DNA of 64,000 nt from Gemmatimonadota bacterium. GTDB taxonomy: Bacteria > Gemmatimonadota > Gemmatimonadetes > Gemmatimonadales > Gemmatimonadaceae. The notes beneath the pieces are model-generated. The model made no database searches. It saw nothing but the letters and a program-made list of their open reading frames with translations, and was not told where the DNA came from. Positions 43,090 through 51,483 of this stretch are shown piece after piece. The position numbers and the translations under genes were made by a program. The DNA lies in the NCBI GenBank assembly GCA_014192065.1, contig BJHH01000001.1:62001-126000 (forward strand), in the 5' to 3' direction. The first letter of the stretch is position 1. Every line of letters starts with the position of its first letter.

Positions 43090-43902
43090 ATGATGAAGCG
43101 ACGCGATTTTCTGGTCACCACGACGCTCGGCTCTGTCGGCGTCGGCGCGGCACAGCTGCCATTCGATCCCCTGATCACACCCGACGCGCCCCCCGCGACC
43201 AGTCACGCGCGCGCCACCCGCAAAATCCTCATCGCCGGCGGTGGCTTCAACACCGCGTTCATCCGCTACATGGCCATGCTGACCGGCAAGAAGCGGCCGC
43301 GCATCTGCTATCTCCCGTCGGCCTCGGCCGACAGCGCGACGGGCACGCTCTCGTTCTTTAAGAATTGCGCGACACTCGATGTCGAGCCGCACGCGCAAAA
43401 CGTGTTCATCGAGAGTCTCACCCAGCAGCAGGGTTGGGATGAGGTCTTTCTTTCGATGGACGCCATCGTCTGCTCCGGCGGCAACACGCTCAACCAGCAG
43501 GCCATCTGGAAGGCGCAGGGGATCGACGTCGTGCTTCGCGAGGCCTGGGACAAGGGCATCGTGCTCGGCGGCGCGAGCGCTGGCTCGCTCTGTTGGTTTG
43601 ACGAGGGCACCACCGACTCGCGGCCGAAAGCGCTCTCGATCGTGAAATGTTTGGGATTCCTCAAGGGAAGCCATTCGCCGCACTACAACGCCGAGGCCGG
43701 ACGGCGGCCGCTCTACCACAAGCTGATCGGCTCGGGTGAGATGCAGCCTGGCTACGCCTGCGACAACGACGCGGGGATCTACTTCGAGGAGAACGAGGTG
43801 AAGCGCGTCGTCGCCACACGCGACGGCGCGAAGGTCTACTACGTCAGCGTCGTGGGCGGACAGGTCGTAGAGAAGACGATGGAGCCCGAGCGCCTCGCGT
43901 AA
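43090..43902 (+). CDS. Exported S51 peptidase, cyanophycinase-like
   Basis: A 270-residue serine peptidase of the peptidase E/cyanophycinase fold. Seen: a Tat-type signal KRRDFLVTTTLGSVGVGAA; ICYLPSASAD; VCSGGNTLNQQ; the nucleophile S163 in GGASAGSLCW; and GSHSPHYNAEAGRR. Family members cut Asp-containing dipeptides or cyanophycin. No cyanophycin synthetase is nearby, so a general aspartyl peptidase role is more likely. It is followed by an M28 peptidase 70 bases later. Confidence 0.87.
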   Translation: MMKRRDFLVTTTLGSVGVGAAQLPFDPLITPDAPPATSHARATRKILIAGGGFNTAFIRYMAMLTGKKRPRICYLPSASADSATGTLSFFKNCATLDVEPHAQNVFIESLTQQQGWDEVFLSMDAIVCSGGNTLNQQAIWKAQGIDVVLREAWDKGIVLGGASAGSLCWFDEGTTDSRPKALSIVKCLGFLKGSHSPHYNAEAGRRPLYHKLIGSGEMQPGYACDNDAGIYFEENEVKRVVATRDGAKVYYVSVVGGQVVEKTMEPERLA

Positions 43903-43972
43903 CTTGCATGGGAAGCGCGCCACACCCCGGCGCGCTTCCAGTCGGACCCCCGTACCGATTCCACCACCAGCC

Positions 43973-45778
43973 ATGACCCTGTCTCGAACTGTCCGTATCG
44001 CGGCCGTCGCCATTACCGCCGCGTTCCCGCTCGTCGCTCACGCCCAGACCGACGCCACCATGCAGCGGATCTTCCGCATCGGCATGGACAGCTCGTGGGC
44101 CCCGCGACTCGCGCAGACCCTGCTCGATTCCATCGGGCCGCGTCTGACGGCGAGCCCCGGCCATCACGCCGCCGGCGACTGGGTCGTGAAGATGTACAAG
44201 GAGTGGGGCATCGAGGCGGAGAAGGCGCCGTACGGCACCTGGCGCGGTTGGCGCCGCGGCGTCTCGCATATCGACCTCGTCGCGCCGCGCACGCGGTCGC
44301 TTGAAGGCACGATGCTCGCCTGGAGCCCAGGCACCAAGGGAGTCCCGGTCACGGCCGAGGCGATCGTGCTCCCGAAGTTCCGCGACAGCACCGAGTTTGT
44401 GAAATGGTTGCCGCAGGCCAAGGGAAAGATTGTCCTCCTCTCGCCCGCGTATCCGACCTGCCGTCCGTCGGAGGACTGGCTCCGTTTTGGTACCCCAGCG
44501 TCAATCGCGCGTATGGATTCCGCGATTGCGCTCATGAATCGTGAATGGGCCGTGATGACGGGCCCCGACGGCCGACCCGACAGCACCAAGCTCTATCGCG
44601 GCACGGGCTACTCGCTCGCGCTCGGCACGGGCACACTGGGCACACGCCTCGAGAAGGCTGGCGTGGCCGGTATGATCTCGTCGCGCCTCAAGCTTTCCGG
44701 TTTTTCGAATCCGTTCGCCGCGGCCGGTGGACGCGGCGGTGCGGGTGGCGGTGCGGGTGGCGGCGGACGCGGTGGTCGCGGTGGTGCACCGGTAGCTGGC
44801 GGCAGTATGCGTGGCGGCGGTCCGGCCGCGAGTGTCACGGCTGCGAACACGGCGCGCACGGCCGGCGGCCCGGGCGGATCTGGCGGTTGGGGCGTGGTAG
44901 AGATCTTCGAGACGTACAACAAGGTCGCGCCCGCCGTCACGCTGACCTGCGAGGACTACGGCCTCGTCTATCGCCTCGCCGAGAACAACCAGCACCCCAA
45001 GGTGAAGCTCGACCTCGACGCCACGCTGCAGGGAGAGAAGCCGACGTTCAACGTTTTGGGTACGATCAAGGGAACCGAAAAGCCGAACGAGTACGTGATG
45101 CTCTCCGCCCATTTTGACTCGTGGGACGGCGGCTCGGGCGCCACGGACAACGGCACGGGCACGATGATGGCGATGGAAGCGATGCGCATCCTCAAGCTGG
45201 CGTATCCGAATCCGAAGCGGACGATCATGGTGGGGCACTGGGCGAGCGAAGAGCAGGGGCTCAATGGCTCGACAGCGTTCACCGAAGACCGTCCCGAAGT
45301 GATGCAGGGACTTCAGGCGCTGTTCAATCAGGACAACGGCACCGGCCGCGTGCAGTCTCTGTCGTCGTCGGGGCTCACGGCGATTGGCCCGCACCTCAAG
45401 TCGTGGTGGCAGCAGCTGCCCAGTTTCTACACCGACAGCATGAGTAACAACGCCGTGTCGTGGAGCTTCAACGACGTGCCGACGGGCAATCCGGGTGGCA
45501 CCGACGGCGCCGTGTTCGCCTGCTTCGGCACGCCGTCCATCGGCATGGGTGCGGTGGGCTGGAACTACAGCACCTACACCTGGCATACCAATCGCGACAC
45601 CTACGATAAAGTCGTGATGGATGACCTCAAGCACAACGCGACGCTGGCCGCCGCGCTGGTCTATGCGGCGTCGGAAGATCCGGATTTCATTTCGCGCGAG
45701 AAGTCGCCGGGCACGTGGCCCGAGAACTGGCCGGCGAACTGCGGCAAGGCGCCGCGTGTCACAAAGCCTCGGCTCTAG
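43973..45778 (+). CDS. Exported M28 zinc peptidase
   Basis: A 601-residue exported exopeptidase. Seen from ATG 43973: signal peptide about 1-24; a protease-associated region split by a long Gly/Arg/Ala tract (near 44720-44895); and the M28 core with H380 and D382 (LSAHFDSWDG), SGATDNGTG, the Glu pair in WASEEQGLNG, FNQDNGTG and the last His in YTWHTNRDT. Two cysteines in PTCRPSEDW and LTCEDYG could bond. The DUF4399 gene follows by 10 bases, so they share a transcript. Confidence 0.9.
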   Translation: MTLSRTVRIAAVAITAAFPLVAHAQTDATMQRIFRIGMDSSWAPRLAQTLLDSIGPRLTASPGHHAAGDWVVKMYKEWGIEAEKAPYGTWRGWRRGVSHIDLVAPRTRSLEGTMLAWSPGTKGVPVTAEAIVLPKFRDSTEFVKWLPQAKGKIVLLSPAYPTCRPSEDWLRFGTPASIARMDSAIALMNREWAVMTGPDGRPDSTKLYRGTGYSLALGTGTLGTRLEKAGVAGMISSRLKLSGFSNPFAAAGGRGGAGGGAGGGGRGGRGGAPVAGGSMRGGGPAASVTAANTARTAGGPGGSGGWGVVEIFETYNKVAPAVTLTCEDYGLVYRLAENNQHPKVKLDLDATLQGEKPTFNVLGTIKGTEKPNEYVMLSAHFDSWDGGSGATDNGTGTMMAMEAMRILKLAYPNPKRTIMVGHWASEEQGLNGSTAFTEDRPEVMQGLQALFNQDNGTGRVQSLSSSGLTAIGPHLKSWWQQLPSFYTDSMSNNAVSWSFNDVPTGNPGGTDGAVFACFGTPSIGMGAVGWNYSTYTWHTNRDTYDKVVMDDLKHNATLAAALVYAASEDPDFISREKSPGTWPENWPANCGKAPRVTKPRL

Positions 45779-45788
45779 GAGCAGTCAA

Positions 45789-46226
45789 ATGATGCGTCGC
45801 TTCATGCAGTCTGTTTCATGCGGGCTCGTCGCGCTCGCGCCAGCCTTTGCCGGCGCTCAGGGCGCCGCGGTCGCGCCCGTCGTTCCGGCGCCTGCGCCTG
45901 AGATCTTTCTTCGTGCACCGGTCACCGGCGCCACGGTGGGCAAGACATTTGACGTCGTGTTCGGACTTCGCCACTATGGCGTTGCCCCAGCCGGCGCGAA
46001 TATCGCGAGTACCGGTCACTTCCACATTCTGATCGACGTCGAAGCGCCGCCGGTCGGTGCCGTGATTCCGCAGGATGCGCTCAACCTGCACTTCGGCAAG
46101 GCGCTGATCGAGACGACGATCACGCTGGCGCCGGGCAAGCACACGTTGCGGGTCGTGCTCGGCGATTTTGAGCACAAGGTGATTGCGGGCCTCGTCTCGA
46201 AGCCCGTTACCGTCACTGTGAAGTAG
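45789..46226 (+). CDS. Exported DUF4399 protein
   Basis: A 145-residue exported protein. Seen: signal peptide about 1-23; the DUF4399 domain at about 35-145 with VGKTFDVVFGLRHYGVAPAG, TGHFHILIDVEAP and HFGKALIETTITLAPGKHTL. Histidines in TGHFHILID suggest a metal site (inference). AGGAG at 45777-45781 gives a good start. The gene ends 20 bases before a strong terminator. Confidence 0.88.
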   Translation: MMRRFMQSVSCGLVALAPAFAGAQGAAVAPVVPAPAPEIFLRAPVTGATVGKTFDVVFGLRHYGVAPAGANIASTGHFHILIDVEAPPVGAVIPQDALNLHFGKALIETTITLAPGKHTLRVVLGDFEHKVIAGLVSKPVTVTVK

Positions 46227-46246
46227 GGCAGGAGCGGCAACGCACG

Positions 46247-46276
46247 AAGGGGCGCGGAGTGATCCGCGCCCCTTTT
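46247..46276. terminator. Strong bidirectional intrinsic terminator
   Basis: A 12-bp perfect stem AAGGGGCGCGGA/TCCGCGCCCCTT with a GTGA loop, flanked by A and T runs, between the convergent DUF4399 and serine hydrolase genes. Confidence 0.88.
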
Positions 46277-46283
46277 CGTTGGC

Positions 46284-47258
46284 CTAGCGGGCCCCGTCGA
46301 AATAGTCGACGATGCGCTGCGCGATCTGCCCGATCCGGTCCTCGGCGTCGGCGTACGGTCCTTCGATTGCGTTGGCAAAAAAGGCCACAACGACCGGCCC
46401 CGAGCGCGTGAAGATGACGCCGACATCGTTGGCCAGCGCCGGAGGGAAGTCACCGGTCTTGTGGGCCACCGGGACATTCAGGAAATGCGGGAGCCGCCGC
46501 GCGCCCGACTGCTGACCGCGCATCATCCGCATCATATCCGCACAGGCCGCTTTGCTTGCCACCGCCGGCGTGGGCGCCGTGCCATCGTGGCATCGCTGAA
46601 TCGCCTCGAGCATCCGCCCAGTTGCGTGCGGCGTCATTTCGCCGAGCCAGTAGCTGCGATCGGTACTCGTCTTGTCGTTGCGGTCCGCGCCCTGCGGCAG
46701 TGCGGCATACTTCGCGAATAGGTCGGCGGTCGTCATGCTCAGCTTCACCGTGCCGCCGTAGCCCGACGCGACGAGCCACCGGTTGACTGCGTCGACGCCG
46801 CCGGTCTTGCCGATCGCGATATCGGTGGCCGTGTTGTCACTGGTGATGATCATCTGGGTCAGCACGTCGCGAAATGTGGGTTGCAGTCCGGGATCCTGAT
46901 ACCGAAAAATCCCGGAGCCCCCGCGCATCTCCGATGCGCCAATGGTGATCCGTTCTGAGAGCGAAAGCGACCCCTGGTCGGCGAGTTGCATCGCGAGGAC
47001 GAGCACCGGAATCTTGATGACGCTGGCAGTGTTGAAGGTGTCGTGCGCGTGCACGCCGGCCTCTTCGCCGGTGGTGAGGTGCTTGACCCAGACGCCGGCC
47101 TTCCCGGGGAAGCGGACCAGTTCGGCGTCGAGGAGGCGCTGCAGTCCGCCGCTGGCCGCTACCCGCGCCGGCAGTTGGGTTGGCACCTGCGCGGCCGTCG
47201 GTGTCGCGCAGGCGAGCATGAGCGATGCAATCGCAAACCAACGGGGCGCTGTTCTCAT
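46284..47258 (-). CDS. Class A beta-lactamase-fold serine hydrolase lacking Glu166
   Basis: A 324-residue exported serine hydrolase. Seen from ATG 47258: signal peptide about 1-23; S79-V-I-K82 (the SxxK nucleophile); S140-D-N142 (SDN); K267-T-G269 (KTG). The Glu-x-x-x-Asn omega-loop motif that activates deacylating water in true class A enzymes is not seen: counting from SDN, Glu166 falls on T176. It may acylate without fast turnover or work on another substrate, so I do not call it an antibiotic-resistance enzyme. It converges on a terminator. Confidence 0.85.
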   Translation of the reverse strand: MRTAPRWFAIASLMLACATPTAAQVPTQLPARVAASGGLQRLLDAELVRFPGKAGVWVKHLTTGEEAGVHAHDTFNTASVIKIPVLVLAMQLADQGSLSLSERITIGASEMRGGSGIFRYQDPGLQPTFRDVLTQMIITSDNTATDIAIGKTGGVDAVNRWLVASGYGGTVKLSMTTADLFAKYAALPQGADRNDKTSTDRSYWLGEMTPHATGRMLEAIQRCHDGTAPTPAVASKAACADMMRMMRGQQSGARRLPHFLNVPVAHKTGDFPPALANDVGVIFTRSGPVVVAFFANAIEGPYADAEDRIGQIAQRIVDYFDGAR

Positions 47259-47333
47259 GGGCACTCGGCGGGTGGTGGGTTGCCTCAACCTACAGTGAAC
47301 TCGACGGCATACGCACTCCGGCCTCGTGTGCCA

Positions 47334-47918
47334 TCAGCGCCTTCTTCCGAGCCACCGCGCGGCGAGCACGCCGCCGAGGAATCCACCAAGGTGGGCCTGC
47401 CAGCTGATCCCCGGCTGGCCTGGCATCACGCCGAACACGAGCCCACCCCACGCCACGGTCACGCCAATGCTGAGCGCGATGCTCGCAAAGCTGCGCGCAA
47501 ACCAGCCGCTGAGCATCAGGAAACCCAGGTAGCCGAAGACCACGCCGCTCGCGCCAACGTGTACGGAAGCCGGTGCGCCGACGAGCCAGGCCATCAGTCC
47601 CGCCCCGAGCATCGACAGCAGCGTGACGGGAATGAAATGGCGCGCGTTGCGCAACATCACGAGCCATCCCAACACGAGGAATGGCACGCTGTTCGCGACG
47701 AGGTGACTCAGGCTGCCGTGGATGAATGGGGCAAAGAGAATCCCGCGGAGACCGGTGGTCGTCCGCGGGATGACTCCGTACTGGATGAGCGCGCCGCCGG
47801 TGACGAGGTTTGCGGCGAACGCGGCCCAGAATGTTGCTAGCGTGCCGCCGATCGTGACGGCCTGCGTCGTGAGCGTGCTGAGTGTGCGACTGCCGGTGAC
47901 CCGGGTGAGTCCCGGCAT
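47334..47918 (-). CDS. Rhomboid intramembrane serine protease
   Basis: A 194-residue six-helix membrane protease that cuts transmembrane segments. Seen: the nucleophile Ser in HVGASGVVFGYLGF, the partner His in WQAHLGGFLGG, and the HGSLSHLVANSVPF loop. ATG 47918 is 6 bases past the stop of the secreted small protein, so the two are one transcript. Its substrates are unknown. Confidence 0.92.
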   Translation of the reverse strand: MPGLTRVTGSRTLSTLTTQAVTIGGTLATFWAAFAANLVTGGALIQYGVIPRTTTGLRGILFAPFIHGSLSHLVANSVPFLVLGWLVMLRNARHFIPVTLLSMLGAGLMAWLVGAPASVHVGASGVVFGYLGFLMLSGWFARSFASIALSIGVTVAWGGLVFGVMPGQPGISWQAHLGGFLGGVLAARWLGRRR

Positions 47919-47924
47919 CGGGAA

Positions 47925-48362
47925 CTAGTGCGGCTTGACGCGCGTCAGCGTCAACGGGAACGACATGCTCTGGCCGTTGAAGCTCGCCGAGGCCGACCCG
48001 TTCAGCGTGTCGTCCTTCCGGATGAAGGTGTACCACATTTCAATGCTCATCCCTTGGGCGGCCATCGTCGCGGCGGCGGTGACTGTGTCACCAGCGATCG
48101 TGATTTCGCGAAACGCCACCATCCCCTCGAGGCCGGAGATCATGCCGGCCAAGCCCGACCCTTGCTGCTTGAGTTCGGCGTTGACCGGCATCTGGCCATT
48201 CGGCGAGTCGATCGAGCCGGTCCAATTGCCCAGAAAGGCCGCCGCACCTGCCGCCAGCTTTACAGGATCGCTTGCTGGCTTCGTCTTGGCCGTGTCGGAC
48301 TGGGCCTGGGCGGAGGCGGCGAGGGTGAGCATGAGTGCGGCAACGACGGCGGAACGGCGCAT
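47925..48362 (-). CDS. Small exported protein, function unknown
   Basis: A 145-residue exported protein with signal peptide about 1-20, a short Thr/Lys/Pro linker, then a beta-rich domain (FLGNWTGSIDSPNGQMPVNA, GMISGLEGMVAFREI, SIEMWYTFIRKDDTLNGS). The pattern GxWxGxI...L.G.I resembles lipocalin-like or calycin-type small domains, but I cannot assign a family. It heads a two-gene unit with the rhomboid protease, 6 bases apart, so it may be linked to it functionally. Confidence 0.75.
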   Translation of the reverse strand: MRRSAVVAALMLTLAASAQAQSDTAKTKPASDPVKLAAGAAAFLGNWTGSIDSPNGQMPVNAELKQQGSGLAGMISGLEGMVAFREITIAGDTVTAAATMAAQGMSIEMWYTFIRKDDTLNGSASASFNGQSMSFPLTLTRVKPH

Positions 48363-48486
48363 GGGAAGCCCTCGGGGCTAGCGATTGTGGAACCCAACGG
48401 AAGTGACGATGAAGATATCTACCTCAGAGTTCCATGACCAGATGGAATCGCTCCCTATCCCCGCCGGTGGAATGTCAATGCAGTAG

Positions 48487-48783
48487 ATAGCGCGCGCCTA
48501 CGACAAGGCGGGCCAGGCCGACAGCGCGCTCCGCTACTTCGAGCGCCTGACTGCGCCGGAGATGCTCGGTGGACAGGTGGCTTCGCTGCCGCAGGCACTC
48601 GCCCTGACCCCGCGCCGCCTCGGCGAGCTGTACGAAGCGAAGGGCGACATCACGAATGCGATCAAGCACTACCAGGCATTCGTGACGTTGTGGAAAGACG
48701 CCGATCCGGAACTGCAGCCGCAGGTCGCTGAGATCAAGGCCCGTCTTGCGCGTCTCTTTGCCGCCGAGGCGAAGAAGCGCTAG
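48487..48783 (+). pseudogene. 3' remnant of a TPR-containing protein, probably kinase type
   Basis: From 48487 the frame reads IARAYDKAGQADSALRYFER, then RRLGELYEAKGDITNAIKHYQ and LWKDADPELQPQVAEIKARL, i.e. two TPR-like helix pairs and the tail usual at the C-terminus of Gemmatimonadota Ser/Thr kinase-TPR proteins. A stop at 48484-48486 and unrelated sequence before it show the 5' part is gone. An ATG at 48562 could give 73 residues but has no ribosome binding site. I take it as a decayed or truncated gene. Confidence 0.7.
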
Positions 48784-48856
48784 GCGACGCGAGCGCGGTG
48801 ATGGTATCATAGAGGCGACTCGCGTTGTCTCCCGATCCCTAGCCGCGCTCCCTGCC

Positions 48857-50911
48857 ATGCGCCTTCGCCTGATTGCATCGCTCGTCCTGCTCTTCACCGC
48901 TCTCGGGTCGTGCACGAACGGCACCGTGGACTGGCCCGTCTACCAGGGCAGCGACGACAAGACGCACTACACGAAGCTCGCGCAGATCTCGCCGGAGAAC
49001 GTGTCGCAGCTGCAGGTCGCGTGGACCTACGACACGAAGGATTCGTTCAAGGGGTCCGAGATGCAGTCCAACGCCGTCGTGATCGACGGGGTGCTCTACG
49101 CGATGTCGCCCAAACAGCGCGCCTTTGCGCTCGACGCGGCGACGGGCAAGGAACTGTGGAGCTTCGACCCGACGAACGGAAAGTTCACCGGCCCGCGCAT
49201 CCGCTACCGCGGTGTGGTGGTGCACGACGGGCGCTTCTATTTCAACTATCGCTATCGGCTCTATTCGCTCGACGCGAAGACGGGCAAGCCGTCAGCTGGC
49301 TGGGGCAACGACAGCGGCTGGGTTGATCTCCGCGAAGGGCTCGATCGCCCCGTGGCCGGCCTCTCGGTGAGTGCGAGCACGCCGGGTGCCGTGTACAAGG
49401 ATCTACTGATTGTCGGCACGTCGGTGCCCGAGGCGTTGCCTTCCGCGCCAGGTGACATCCGCGCCTTCGACCTGAAGACGGGCGCGATGCGCTGGACCTT
49501 CCACACGATTCCGCATCCGGGCGAGTTTGGCTACGAAACCTGGCCGCCCGATGCGTGGAAGGTCGCGGGCGGCACGAACGCCTGGTCGGGTGTCACGATC
49601 GACCAGCAGCGCGGCATGGTGTTCTTCGCGACCGGTTCGGCGTCGTTCGACTTCTACGGCGCCAATCGCGTGGGCGACAACCTCTTCGCGAACTCGATTG
49701 TTGCGCTCGATGCCAGCACCGGCAAACGCATCTGGCATTTTCAGGGCCTCAAGCACGACCTCTGGGACCGTGACTTTCCCGCCGCACCGACGCTCGTGAC
49801 GGTGCAACGCGACGGCAAGCCGGTGGACGCCGTCGCCCAGATCACGAAGACAGGGCATGTCTGGCTGCTCGACCGGATGACGGGAACGGAGCTCTTCCCG
49901 AGCGAGTGGAAGCAGATGCCCAAAGCGATCCTCGACGGCGAGGTGACCGCCGACTCGCAGCGCTTCCCGACGCTGCCGAAGCCGTTCGCGAGGCAGCAGC
50001 TCACCGAAGCGTTGCTCACCGACCGCACGCCCGAGGCGCACGCGGCCGCATTGAAGATTTTCCGAGAGAATCCGACACCGCATCCGTGGACGCCGCCGAA
50101 TGAAAAGGGAATTATCATCTTCCCCGGCGTGGATGGCGGCGGCGAGTACGGTGGACCGGCGTTCGACCCGAAGACGGGCCTCCTCTACGTGAACTCGAAT
50201 GAGATGGGTTGGGTGCTCAAGATCGTGCCGCGTGAGGAGAAGTCGCTCTTCGGCGCCTACTGCGCCGAGTGCCACGGTCCGAAGTCCACGCCGATTGGGC
50301 CCACGCTCACGGGAGTGAGCAAGCGACTCAACCGCGAGCAGATCGTCGCTGCGATTCGCGGCGGTACGGGTCGCATGCCCGCGTTCGCCACCGCGCTCGG
50401 TGACTCTTCGATCGCCGAACTCGCCGAGTTCCTGGTCAGCGGCAAACCGCCAACGCGCACGCCGAAGTCGGTGCCAACCTTTTTGAAATATCGCAACACC
50501 GTGTTCGATATCTTCCTCGACCACGAGGGCTACCCGGGCATCAAGCCGCCCTGGGGCACCCTCAACGCGATCGATCTCAACTCCGGCGAGACCAAGTGGT
50601 CGATTCCGTTCGGCGAGTACCCGAAGCTGGCCGCACAGGGCCTCAAGGATACCGGCAGCGACAACTACGGCGGCGCGATCGTCACCGAGAATGGGCTGCT
50701 CATCATCGCCGCCACGACGTACGACAACAAGATCCGCGCTTTCGACAAGTCGAACGGCAAGTTGCTCTGGGAAGGGCAGCTGCCCGCCGCGGGCAACACA
50801 ACGCCCTCCACCTATATGGTCAACGGCAAGCAGTACATCGTGATCGCCTGCGGTGGCGGCAAGAACGATGCGCCGAGTGGTGGGAGCTACGTCGCCTTCG
50901 CGCTGCCGTAG
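48857..50911 (+). CDS. PQQ-dependent dehydrogenase with inserted cytochrome c
   Basis: A 684-residue lipoprotein quinohemoprotein dehydrogenase. Seen from ATG 48857: lipobox LGSCT; PQQ propeller repeats (VDWPVYQGSDDKTHYTKL, GVLYAMSPKQRAFALDAATG, WDRDFPAAPTLV); a single heme motif C469-A-E-C472-H473 with DSSIAELAEFLVSG; then more propeller (LNAIDLNSGETKWSIPFGEY, SDNYGGAIVTENG). The heme domain sits inside the propeller instead of at the C-terminus. It likely oxidises alcohols or sugars and passes electrons within the protein. TATCAT near 48803 may be its -10. Confidence 0.9.
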   Translation: MRLRLIASLVLLFTALGSCTNGTVDWPVYQGSDDKTHYTKLAQISPENVSQLQVAWTYDTKDSFKGSEMQSNAVVIDGVLYAMSPKQRAFALDAATGKELWSFDPTNGKFTGPRIRYRGVVVHDGRFYFNYRYRLYSLDAKTGKPSAGWGNDSGWVDLREGLDRPVAGLSVSASTPGAVYKDLLIVGTSVPEALPSAPGDIRAFDLKTGAMRWTFHTIPHPGEFGYETWPPDAWKVAGGTNAWSGVTIDQQRGMVFFATGSASFDFYGANRVGDNLFANSIVALDASTGKRIWHFQGLKHDLWDRDFPAAPTLVTVQRDGKPVDAVAQITKTGHVWLLDRMTGTELFPSEWKQMPKAILDGEVTADSQRFPTLPKPFARQQLTEALLTDRTPEAHAAALKIFRENPTPHPWTPPNEKGIIIFPGVDGGGEYGGPAFDPKTGLLYVNSNEMGWVLKIVPREEKSLFGAYCAECHGPKSTPIGPTLTGVSKRLNREQIVAAIRGGTGRMPAFATALGDSSIAELAEFLVSGKPPTRTPKSVPTFLKYRNTVFDIFLDHEGYPGIKPPWGTLNAIDLNSGETKWSIPFGEYPKLAAQGLKDTGSDNYGGAIVTENGLLIIAATTYDNKIRAFDKSNGKLLWEGQLPAAGNTTPSTYMVNGKQYIVIACGGGKNDAPSGGSYVAFALP

Positions 50912-50924
50912 GTAGGAAGGCCCG

Positions 50925-51392
50925 ATGCTTGCACGCGCGCCAAAGTCCACCCGTCCATTTGAGGTGCGCTCATCTCCGATGCAGGGGCAGGGCGTGTTCG
51001 CGACGCGCGCCATCCCGGTCGGCGTACGGCTCGTTGAGTACGGTGGCGAGCGACTGACGCCGGCCCAGGCCGAGGCACGCTATCCCGATCTGGATGGCGA
51101 GCGACACCACACCTTTCTCTTCGCGATCGACGATGACCTGGTCATCGACGCGGCCGTGGACGACTACGTCGCCAAGTGGATCAATCACAGTTGTGATCCC
51201 AATTGCGACGCCGTGGTGGACGACCGGCGAATCTGGATCGAGACGATCCGGCCGGTCCGGCGGGGGGAGGAGTTGGCCTACGATTACGCCTACATTCTCG
51301 ACGAACCGCACAGGCCAGCCGCCAAGCGGCGGTTCCCATGCCATTGCGGCGCAACGAGTTGCAGGCGGACGATACTCGGCAAGAAACGCTGA
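50925..51392 (+). CDS. SET-domain protein-lysine methyltransferase
   Basis: A 155-residue stand-alone SET domain using S-adenosylmethionine to methylate protein lysine. Seen: GQGVFATRAIPVGVRLVEYG at the start, WINHSCDPNCDA (the cofactor knot), IRPVRRGEELAYDYAY with the active-site Tyr, and a post-SET cysteine cluster FPCHCGATSCR. The start ATG is 14 bases after the previous stop. It is of a type with eukaryotic relatives, known in various bacteria; target unknown. Confidence 0.9.
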   Translation: MLARAPKSTRPFEVRSSPMQGQGVFATRAIPVGVRLVEYGGERLTPAQAEARYPDLDGERHHTFLFAIDDDLVIDAAVDDYVAKWINHSCDPNCDAVVDDRRIWIETIRPVRRGEELAYDYAYILDEPHRPAAKRRFPCHCGATSCRRTILGKKR

Positions 51393-51430
51393 CCAGTTGA
51401 GGCCAGCCGCGGCTGGGCCCGCAAGGTCGA

Positions 51431-51436
51431 TATAAT
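51431..51436 (+). promoter_or_regulatory. Perfect TATAAT -10 element
   Basis: TATAAT 47 bases before the DUF305 start in a GC-rich gap. No good -35 box is visible at 16-18 bases, so activation by another factor is possible. Confidence 0.4.
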
Positions 51437-51483
51437 TACGGCTCGCCCGGGGTCCCGCCTGGGCCCACACGCCACTCACTCGA

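Noticed and set aside
46284-47258. Antibiotic-resistance beta-lactamase call
   Set aside because: The Glu166 motif is missing, so activity on beta-lactams is unproven.
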